Source: a virus | Length of the DNA: 27,067 bases | Virus record (IMG/VR): IMGVR_UViG_3300011258_000860 | Span: 1-27,067 of that record | Direction: 5' to 3' (one strand) | In this document: positions 21,194 through 27,067 of the stretch, piece after piece | Numbering within the stretch: position 1 is the stretch's first letter | Layout of the letters: every line of letters begins with the position of its first letter | Notes under the pieces: generated by a model | Databases searched by the model: none | What the model was told of the DNA's origin: nothing | Seen by the model: only the letters and a program-made list of their open reading frames with translations | Program-made: the position numbers and the translations under genes

Positions 21194-23410
21194 TTAAAAA
21201 TCAATTTCACAGGCACCGCCAGCACAAGCAGCGGCCCCAAGTGTATCTACATCTGTAAACTTTTTCTCTGACAACTCAGAAATCCAGTCAATCTGCTGAT
21301 AAGAGCGTTCGATCTTTTGCCACTTATGAATAAGATGAGCATCTTTCAAACAGTATTCAGTCTTCTTCTTATTGCCTTCAAGATATTTATCAGCAAAAGA
21401 TTCGAACCGACGCACCCAGTCTTTCTTCAGTGTGTTCTTAGAGTTCTCCGCAGAGATATCTTCGCCGTATCCTTGTGCAGTCATACATGCAGCCCAAAGA
21501 TCATCAAATGCAGCAAGACCATCTACAACTAGACCAGATGCTAATACAGCAGCCACTCCATACTTTTCAACCATTTTTTCAGCGTCGATAACTTCAGTGT
21601 TTGGCGCTTGATTGAAATCTTTATCGCCAGAAGTAGACAAGAAAGAAATACCAGCGAAGTGATCCCGATTGCTATAAACATATTCTGCAACATCATCCCA
21701 ATCCTCTACTAGAATAGTATTAGAAACGTTATGTGATACTGTAGGGTCTGCGCATAGTTCTGGATTTTTACCAGCATTTACCCAATGATTTTGCGCTTTC
21801 TTGACAAGATCAAGGTGCTTTACACCAATCAACTTATCTTTGAGAATAGAACCCGTCTTTGGCGTGATAGGAAATGATACTACCCAATCAGTGCCGTTAG
21901 CAGACCATACAGAGTCTTCTACCATCTCAGGGTTATTTTTAGCGATTACTTGAGCGACCTCAGAGTCTTTATTCAGTTGGACATTTCGAATGTATCTTTC
22001 AGAATGTTCAGCATGAATTCCACTTGCAGTACCCAAGAGTACACTAGCATTGCCACTAGGCTTAACACAAGTAGTCCGAGCAGCAGCATTAATACCAAGT
22101 AACTCAGCAATTCTTTTATTAGTTTCTTTGACAATCTCTGCACCCCTTTCTAGAATTTTACTATCAAAAAGAATATCAGGGTTATTCATCCAACCAGTGA
22201 CAGAGACCCCAAGGAGTGCTTCACGATCAAAAATTGCTTTTGTAGTATCAGGAAGAAATGTAAAGTTTGTATAGCCAGCTTGTAGTGTACCAAGAATAGC
22301 GGCAGCTTCACATGCCTTGTAGAATGACTCTTCATCTACACATTGTCCACCATTAATCTCTGTTAGATTGCAGCCCTGCCAACCAGACTGACCATCAATC
22401 TGTGGGAACATACCAATCTCTACACATGGATTAGTTGTATGCTCAGTAGATTCTACAAATACGAAACCTGGTTCACCAAATTGTTTAATACTGTCCATGA
22501 TATTCATGAATTGCTCTTTGGTAGTTTCTTTACGAACAATAACAGCAGAGTTATTAGACCTTGCACGTTGTGGATTATCAGTAAACCAGTTGCCTGTCTT
22601 TGCATTCATCATCTCATCATCATCAGGAGAGAACAGACAGATAGTAGCAGACCGACGCACACCACCTGACAGAACAGCATCAGCACAGTGCATAGCAATA
22701 TCATAGACATGAATAGGACGTAACTGCACAGGTTCCTTAGAACCCATTACAACACCTTGAATAAGGTATTCAATACGATCTAGTGCTTGACGCAAACCAT
22801 CTGGCCCAGGTGCTTTAAATCCACCAGAAATCTTTGCACCCTTTGGTCGAATGTTAGTCAAGTCAAAGAATACACGACGACCTTCAAACTCTGGATGTGT
22901 TCCGCCTTCTACAAAGTACGAAGACATGAGTACGTCAAGTGCAGACGCCCAGCCTTCAATGCTATCTTCTACAATGTAGCCTTTAGCTTGCTTCTTACGC
23001 TCTTGGACAGCAGGTAATTTATTTACATGATGATGCTGTACAGAAAACCCTGCACCCGCTCCACAGAGCAGGATATAGAAGTATTCACCAAAGAAAGATG
23101 CACGATCTACATAAGAAGATGTGCAGTTGTACATTTTCATTTGATGCTTCAGAAGTTGATCGCCACCAAACTGTAAAGCTCGCTGTGCGCCAAGTACACG
23201 CTTTTCTTTGTATGCGACTGTAGCTTTTGTAAATTCTTTTTCTAAAGCTTCGCTGATTTTATCCTTATAATATCCTCTATGCATAGACATAACACGATCA
23301 ACCGATTCGTCCCAACTTTCATATCTATTTTCATCATCAACATATCTGGAATAAGAATCGTAGAATTTAGTTTGAGACAAAAAGTCTCTCATGTCTAGAC
23401 TATTGGTCAT
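21194..23410 (-). CDS. nrdJ: Adenosylcobalamin-dependent (class II) ribonucleotide reductase
   Basis: A protein of 738 aa, the length of monomeric class II ribonucleoside-triphosphate reductases. MYNCTSSYVD contains C96, and TNPCVEIGMFP has the active-site N337-x-C339-x-E341 (thiyl radical Cys and partners). QGCNLTEI has C357, the redox partner of C96, and CVKPSGNASVLLGTASGIHAEHS the phosphate-binding loop. GAAACAGGACEIDF at the very end provides the C-terminal cysteine pair C729/C734 that re-reduces the site. It makes dNTPs for phage DNA using host adenosylcobalamin. AGAGG precedes the ATG. No second subunit is encoded here, as expected for class II. Confidence 0.93.
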   Translation of the reverse strand: MTNSLDMRDFLSQTKFYDSYSRYVDDENRYESWDESVDRVMSMHRGYYKDKISEALEKEFTKATVAYKEKRVLGAQRALQFGGDQLLKHQMKMYNCTSSYVDRASFFGEYFYILLCGAGAGFSVQHHHVNKLPAVQERKKQAKGYIVEDSIEGWASALDVLMSSYFVEGGTHPEFEGRRVFFDLTNIRPKGAKISGGFKAPGPDGLRQALDRIEYLIQGVVMGSKEPVQLRPIHVYDIAMHCADAVLSGGVRRSATICLFSPDDDEMMNAKTGNWFTDNPQRARSNNSAVIVRKETTKEQFMNIMDSIKQFGEPGFVFVESTEHTTNPCVEIGMFPQIDGQSGWQGCNLTEINGGQCVDEESFYKACEAAAILGTLQAGYTNFTFLPDTTKAIFDREALLGVSVTGWMNNPDILFDSKILERGAEIVKETNKRIAELLGINAAARTTCVKPSGNASVLLGTASGIHAEHSERYIRNVQLNKDSEVAQVIAKNNPEMVEDSVWSANGTDWVVSFPITPKTGSILKDKLIGVKHLDLVKKAQNHWVNAGKNPELCADPTVSHNVSNTILVEDWDDVAEYVYSNRDHFAGISFLSTSGDKDFNQAPNTEVIDAEKMVEKYGVAAVLASGLVVDGLAAFDDLWAACMTAQGYGEDISAENSKNTLKKDWVRRFESFADKYLEGNKKKTEYCLKDAHLIHKWQKIERSYQQIDWISELSEKKFTDVDTLGAAACAGGACEIDF

Positions 23411-23459
23411 AGAACGTACCTCTTAATTTGTATGGATTTTTAGAATAAGTGTATTACTT

Positions 23460-23488
23460 ATACTATCTCATTTTTAGAGATAGTGCAA
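23460..23488 (-). promoter_or_regulatory. Possible RNR promoter with embedded hairpin
   Basis: In the 81-bp gap before RNR, TTGCAC (23488-23483), 17 bases and TAGTAT (23465-23460) could form a weak promoter. An 8-bp inverted repeat, ACTATCTC/GAGATAGT (23462-23484, 7-base loop), fills the spacer. It lacks a T-run on the minus strand, so it is more likely an operator or mRNA hairpin than a terminator. Confidence 0.35.
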
Positions 23489-23491
23489 TAA

Positions 23492-23944
23492 TTATTTTGA
23501 CTTTTCTATAGCTCTAGAACCAAACCAAAATGAAATAATTGCAGCAAAGATGGCTTGAGATTGTTCATCCCAAATCACATCTGAGATAGTAGACATATCT
23601 TGTCCATTTCTCATTGCTTCCATAACTAACACTGTTTTATAGAACAGAAAGAAACCAAAGAAACAGTATGTGATGATTGGTCGCACACCTTTTTTCAGTC
23701 CTGCGAAAAATCCTGTTTCTTTTGAGATTGCAATATCATGTTCGATAAGTCGCTTATGTTCTTCATGATGCGCCATATTTTGCAGATGATCAAATTCTGC
23801 GTCTGCCATCTGCATTTTAAGTTCCGCAGATGCTCTCATTTTATCTAACTCATGTTTCTGCTCTTGCTTCTTATTGATTGTTTCTAAAATCTTAGGAGCA
23901 AACGAAGTTCCAAATCCAAGCAAAGAACCAATAATAGCAAACAT
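23492..23944 (-). CDS. Holin-like 3-TM protein
   Basis: A protein of 150 aa. It starts with a hydrophobic segment (MFAIIGSLLGFGTSFAPKIL). A long charged coiled-coil helix follows (residues 20-75), with many K/E and HEEHKRLIEHD. Two further membrane segments (ITYCFFGFFLFYKTVLVM and AIFAAIISFWFGSRAIEK) complete it. This order resembles the 'holin of 3 TMs' family of gene-transfer agents and marine phages. The motif KKGVRPIITY before the second TM is a good family mark. It would form the membrane lesion that ends infection. No endolysin gene is next to it. Confidence 0.7.
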   Translation of the reverse strand: MFAIIGSLLGFGTSFAPKILETINKKQEQKHELDKMRASAELKMQMADAEFDHLQNMAHHEEHKRLIEHDIAISKETGFFAGLKKGVRPIITYCFFGFFLFYKTVLVMEAMRNGQDMSTISDVIWDEQSQAIFAAIISFWFGSRAIEKSK

Positions 23945-23956
23945 GACAGTTATCCT

Positions 23957-24553
23957 CTATGTTATGTTAAAACATACGCTTATCTTTTTTCCATCACAAG
24001 GATCAACTGAGTGCCATACTGTAGGATCAAATAAAATTAAATCGCCTTCTTGTACATTATTTAGCTCAAACGCATGTTCTCTGTCATCTTTTTTAGAATA
24101 AAAAATAGTAGTGTTTTCATTCTCAAGCTCTAGCAAGTAAATTCCTGATACTAATGCACCTGTATGATCGTGAGGGCCATGGTATCCATTATTATTATAA
24201 TTCTGATGCCAAAACTCAATTTTTTTGGGTAATTTTGTGTATCTCATTTTTGAGAGTAAATAATCACACTTTGGCTGCACAATATTTTTTGCAAATTTAT
24301 CATAATTAATTTGACTACTACTTGTGTGAAAGGACGTGCCAACTTTTAGGTCCCACATGTAGCCTCTTTGATGATATGAAGTCGCTACATTTTCATCTTG
24401 TGCATTTCGATTAATCTTTTTCAGATATTCTGAATCATCAATTCCCTGACTAAAGAAGTAGTCTTTCCATTTTACATGATCTTCTAAACGCAGAACAAAT
24501 ATCCATTTTTCAATAAACCCAGTTAATTGGATTTCATTATCAAGAGTGAACAT
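23957..24553 (-). CDS. Fe(II)/2-oxoglutarate oxygenase (TIGR02466-like)
   Basis: A protein of 198 aa. FWHQNYNNNGYHGPHDHTGALVSGIYLLE (residues 115-142), followed by EGDLILFDPTVWHSVDPCDGKKISVCFNI (169-197), is the pattern of the putative 2OG oxygenases I know as TIGR02466: H128/H130 with D129 form the first metal ligands, H181 the distal one, and the final strand is 'RiSisFN'. The usual Arg is Lys190 here. The N-terminal half is helical. Marine cyanophages and pelagiphages often carry such genes among structural genes, without a known substrate. It starts 2 bp after the preceding stop. Confidence 0.8.
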   Translation of the reverse strand: MFTLDNEIQLTGFIEKWIFVLRLEDHVKWKDYFFSQGIDDSEYLKKINRNAQDENVATSYHQRGYMWDLKVGTSFHTSSSQINYDKFAKNIVQPKCDYLLSKMRYTKLPKKIEFWHQNYNNNGYHGPHDHTGALVSGIYLLELENENTTIFYSKKDDREHAFELNNVQEGDLILFDPTVWHSVDPCDGKKISVCFNIT

Positions 24554-24554
24554 G

Positions 24555-25031
24555 TCAGTCCTTTTTACGCTTTAAGAATGCCTTAAATTTCATTGGTGTT
24601 GGAATTGTAGCAACATCTGCTGTAGTTGTGCCAGCTTCTTCTTCTTTGACTTTTTTCTTTTTCGTCTTAGAGTATTGTTCAACTAACATATTGATTTCCT
24701 CTTTAGATTCTACAGTTAAGTCCATCTCATTTAGTGCAAACTCTGGATCAATGTTGTAATGCTCTTTTAGTAATGCTAATGCTGCTACATAAGATGCAAT
24801 ACGGGATTTACCCAGTGGGAATTTACCTAACAATCTTTTTAAGTTAAATACAATTCTGTGAAAGAGTGTAAAGGCAGCACGTTCATTTGAATTTTCAACT
24901 TGCTTATCAGTACGCTCACCGTTCTCATCAATCAGCCCAAGCTTATAGGCTTCGGTCTTATTGAAAGGTGTAACCAATAGCTTTAAAAATCTATATGTAT
25001 AAACGGTATCCGTTACGATAGAAACGCTCAT
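24555..25031 (-). CDS. Conserved helical phage protein, 158 aa
   Basis: A protein of 158 aa. YTYRFLKLLVTPFNKTEAYKLGLIDENG, ERAAFTLFHRIVFNLKRLLGKFP and SRIASYVAALALLKEHYNI form a pattern I recognise in marine T4-like phages as a conserved protein next to structural genes. The C-terminal 40 residues are lysine-rich and disordered (KTKKKKVKEEEAG), ending PMKFKAFLKRKKD. A virion assembly or core role is plausible from position only. The ATG shares a base with the previous stop. Confidence 0.7.
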   Translation of the reverse strand: MSVSIVTDTVYTYRFLKLLVTPFNKTEAYKLGLIDENGERTDKQVENSNERAAFTLFHRIVFNLKRLLGKFPLGKSRIASYVAALALLKEHYNIDPEFALNEMDLTVESKEEINMLVEQYSKTKKKKVKEEEAGTTTADVATIPTPMKFKAFLKRKKD

Positions 25032-25408
25032 TAAATTTTCCTAAGTGCGTTAATCACAGTTGTATCCATTTCTATTCCTACTAAATCTGTAGTCTCAAGA
25101 TATTTAAGTTTAATCAGAAATGGCTTAATAACTGGCCAATATTTAAGTTCTAACTTAACTGCTAAAAGCTTTGTAGCAATCTCAATACCAAAGACATTAT
25201 AGAATACAATAATATGATTGATTAATAGTCTCTCAGAAATTTCTTTTGTCTCAAGATACCTATTAATCAATCTCTTAATATATTTAATTCTATTTAAATC
25301 ATCATAAAACTCTTCAGTGCTTGAACACTGAGGATTATTATAATGTTTAGCGGCAACGATTAGATAGTTATCTTCCGTTACTTCTACTTTTTCACTTAAA
25401 ATTTTCAT
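25031..25408 (-). CDS. Conserved helical phage protein, 125 aa
   Basis: A protein of 125 aa. It starts MKILSEKVEVTEDNYLIVAAKHYNNPQC. RIKYIKRLINRYLETKEISERLLINHIIVFYNVFGIEIATKLLAVK follows, and the C-terminus is KPFLIKLKYL. This order is familiar from marine T4-like phages, where the gene lies beside the preceding one in the structural region. It is all-alpha and soluble. The next gene starts within its stop. The function is not known to me. Confidence 0.7.
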   Translation of the reverse strand: MKILSEKVEVTEDNYLIVAAKHYNNPQCSSTEEFYDDLNRIKYIKRLINRYLETKEISERLLINHIIVFYNVFGIEIATKLLAVKLELKYWPVIKPFLIKLKYLETTDLVGIEMDTTVINALRKI

Positions 25409-25422
25409 TCAATGGTTACTTT

Positions 25423-25794
25423 TTAACCTTCAATTGCTGCAATCATTTTAGATTTAGTCAACGTAGGATCAAGTTCCATACCATGCACTTCAGCAGCATG
25501 TTCAATCAACTGTGCTTTAGTCATAGTCGAATGATCAGGATGTTGCTGAACTGGATCAGCTTCAACAAGCACTTCTGCCGTCGGCTCTGCTTCTTCAATA
25601 ACAGGGTCAGCTTCAATAACAACTTTTGGAGCAGGCGCAGGTGCAGGTGCAGGCGTATCTAATTGCGCCATCATATATTCAGTGACTTCACGGTCACTGT
25701 GCTTTCTAGATACCAGAAGTTCACCCGTTTTAGAATCTACCCAGCCTCTGTTAGTCGGCTTAGCGTTAGGTGACCAAGAAGGTGCTTTTAACAT
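25423..25794 (-). CDS. Ala/Pro-linker protein with a HeH/LEM-like end
   Basis: A protein of 123 aa. The N-terminal part (WVDSKTGELLVSRKHSDREV) is small and globular. APAPAPAPK at about residue 49 is a flexible linker encoded by a GCAGGT-type repeat at 25630-25655, followed by an acidic Glu/Val stretch. The end, MTKAQLIEHAAEVHGMELDPTLTKSKMIAAIEG, is a helix-extension-helix (HeH/LEM/SAP-like) fold of about 33 residues that binds DNA or protein. The layout suits a decoration or neck protein of the virion, but this rests on similarity to marine-phage proteins near structural genes. Confidence 0.6.
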   Translation of the reverse strand: MLKAPSWSPNAKPTNRGWVDSKTGELLVSRKHSDREVTEYMMAQLDTPAPAPAPAPKVVIEADPVIEEAEPTAEVLVEADPVQQHPDHSTMTKAQLIEHAAEVHGMELDPTLTKSKMIAAIEG

Positions 25795-25806
25795 GTTATT
25801 AATCCT

Positions 25807-27045
25807 TTAGTTATTCGTCTTCATTTGTTGTAATGCTTTGGTAATACCATCAATAACTTCAGCTTTGATAGGATTAACAAAAGAGGTATCACCATTTCTC
25901 TGATCGCCCATTCTAGGTGGTGTTTGCTTCAGAACATTCTCAGCTTCAGCTTTATTTTTCATATATTCTTGTTCAGCGTCAAGACCTACTTCCATTTTAT
26001 GTTGGTCAACGAAAGCTTGCTTGTCGCCCATAGGAACATCAGCAGAACCGGTGTTCATTTGCTTTTGATATGTATCAGTGGTAGCTTTGTCTGGGCCATG
26101 CTGTGCAGTAGCACCAGGAGCAGAAGCTTCATTGACAGATTCAGTAAACTGTGAATGTGCTACTGGAGTCTTCTTATTTGTGCCGAACTTAGAGAGATGT
26201 ACTGTATCACCCTGACGGTCGGCAGTTACTTTAGCACCTGTCTCATCTTTAAAGCTTGTCTTCTGATTGTCACCAAGCTTCTTAATTGCGGACTGATGTT
26301 CAGGATGCAGTGGGAAAGAGTGAGATTTGCCGTGATGTACTGTCATCATACGACCCCACTTATAATCTTGCTTCTTTACAGATACAGATTCATCCATCTC
26401 TTCTTTGCCCATCAAAGCATCATGGTTCTTACGGGCATATGCGTTTGCTTCTTCTTCATTGTCAAATTCAGCAGCAACTTCACCATCTTTATCATAGACA
26501 CAATACTTATCATCTTTCTTTTTGACGTGATCAGTAGGGTCCATTTCTTCAGCCATAGACTTCTTGATAGCCTTACGACGCTTCTTGAGATATTCATCAG
26601 AACTATCTACATCACCATCATTGTCGATGTCAGCATCTGCTTTACCTACAGGGTCAAGTTTCTTTGCTTCTGATTTAGACTTTGCCTTGTAGGACTTACC
26701 TTCAAATACAAAAGTATCTTCACCTTCTGCAATAGCAGCAATAGTTGCTTCCATGAATGCTTCTACTTGCTCATCAGCAATAGACTCTGGCACCCATGCA
26801 GCACGTTCTTCAGACATTGCCTTTTTCAAAACAAGGTTATGAAACTCATCATCTGACTTTACAGGGCTTTGGTTCTTGCGCATAATTTTTTGATGCTCTG
26901 GTCCATCAGTCATTTTCTTTTTAAGATCATGAAATTTTTTCTTTTGAGCATCAGTCATACGTTTACCATAATCAACGGACTTTACTTCATCCATCTGATT
27001 CTGTGCCATTTCCATCAAGGCGGTATGCATAGATTTAACAGACAT
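25807..27045 (-). CDS. Large acidic phage protein with EF-hand/dockerin-like loop
   Basis: A protein of 412 aa, low in complexity and rich in Lys, Asp, Glu and Met. The clearest element is ADADIDNDGDVDSSDEYLKKRRKAI (about residues 135-159), a D-x-D-x-D-G-x-x-D-x-x-D calcium loop like EF-hands and dockerin half-repeats. The N-terminal part is helical (KSMHTALMEMAQNQMDEV). EAFMEATIAAIAEGEDTFVFEGKSYKAKS resembles short domains found beside prohead genes of marine T4-like phages. It could be a prohead core/scaffold or a virion protein. AAGGA lies 8 bases before the ATG at 27045. Confidence 0.65.
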   Translation of the reverse strand: MSVKSMHTALMEMAQNQMDEVKSVDYGKRMTDAQKKKFHDLKKKMTDGPEHQKIMRKNQSPVKSDDEFHNLVLKKAMSEERAAWVPESIADEQVEAFMEATIAAIAEGEDTFVFEGKSYKAKSKSEAKKLDPVGKADADIDNDGDVDSSDEYLKKRRKAIKKSMAEEMDPTDHVKKKDDKYCVYDKDGEVAAEFDNEEEANAYARKNHDALMGKEEMDESVSVKKQDYKWGRMMTVHHGKSHSFPLHPEHQSAIKKLGDNQKTSFKDETGAKVTADRQGDTVHLSKFGTNKKTPVAHSQFTESVNEASAPGATAQHGPDKATTDTYQKQMNTGSADVPMGDKQAFVDQHKMEVGLDAEQEYMKNKAEAENVLKQTPPRMGDQRNGDTSFVNPIKAEVIDGITKALQQMKTNN

Positions 27046-27067
27046 TTTTTTATTCCTTATTACTTAT

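Noticed and set aside
23462-23484. Inverted repeat before RNR as a terminator for the holin-like gene.
   Set aside because: The 8-bp A/T-rich stem is not followed by a T-run on the minus strand; it is treated as a possible operator or hairpin instead.
25630-25655. GCAGGT/GCAGGC repeats that could suggest a short tandem repeat or CRISPR-like array.
   Set aside because: They are the Ala-Pro codon repeat of a protein linker, only about 26 bp long, with no spacers.
26155-26673. A 172-codon plus-strand frame inside the acidic protein gene.
   Set aside because: It is a shadow of the biased Lys/Asp/Glu codons on the minus strand; its hydrophobic, Cys/His-rich product and lack of ribosome-binding site give no support.

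Overview
The window looks like part of the genome of a marine, T4-like tailed phage of a Gram-negative host. Every gene I can support, and both tRNAs, lie on the minus strand, packed with 1-23 bp overlaps or gaps of a few bases. Typical marine-myovirus genes are present: a PhoH-like ATPase, a PD-(D/E)XK exonuclease, a B12-dependent ribonucleotide reductase, a HAD nucleotidase, a 3-TM holin-like protein, several Fe(II)/2-oxoglutarate oxygenases, and a set of conserved hypothetical and virion-type genes at the right end. The Gram-negative host is inferred from a lipobox and glycine-zipper envelope protein pair. The DNA is AT-rich, and the tRNAs (Thr-UGU, Arg-UCU) read A-ending codons.

Layout, in the direction of transcription (right to left). 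From 27.0 to 24.6 kb lie four conserved phage genes: a large acidic protein with an EF-hand-like loop, an Ala/Pro-linker protein and two alpha-helical proteins. From 24.5 to 19.2 kb come an oxygenase, a holin-like protein, class II RNR, a zinc ribbon, a terminator, a sulfotransferase, a GIY-YIG-like nuclease and small proteins. This stretch ends in a perfect sigma70-type promoter that runs straight into a strong terminator. From 19.1 to 16.5 kb lie the HAD nucleotidase, a lipoprotein, a glycine-zipper protein, an oxygenase, tRNA-Arg inside a 21-bp perfect inverted repeat, and a membrane-anchored protein. From 16.5 to 14.1 kb lie two small hypotheticals, a 165-bp G+C-rich structured insert bounded by duplicated tRNA halves, tRNA-Thr, an oxygenase, a small protein and PhoH.

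From 14.1 kb to the left edge, a likely single transcription unit begins at a TTGACA-N17-TATATA promoter. It carries three tandem, diverged paralogs with a ParB/sulfiredoxin-like core, a 55-aa protein, a cupin and the exonuclease. After these comes a roughly 10-kb carbohydrate-modification island: radical SAM/SPASM protein, glycosyltransferases, a short nucleotide-sugar dehydrogenase, a sulfotransferase-like protein, a methyltransferase, a RuBisCO-like protein, a sugar nucleotidyltransferase, further glycosyltransferases, an oxygenase and a partial DUF115/sialyltransferase-like gene.

The island could make an activated sugar (nucleotidyltransferase, dehydrogenase, cupin, possibly the RuBisCO-like enzyme), transfer it (five or more transferases) and decorate it (methyl, sulfo and hydroxyl groups). 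The target is not visible; host surface glycan, phage DNA or virion protein are all possible. The most unusual items are the phage-encoded RuBisCO-like protein translationally coupled to a nucleotidyltransferase, the three ParB-like paralogs, the tRNA-half-bounded structured insert, the tRNA-Arg flanking helix, and the promoter-terminator unit at 19.2 kb. All functional calls are by eye from sequence, without database searches.
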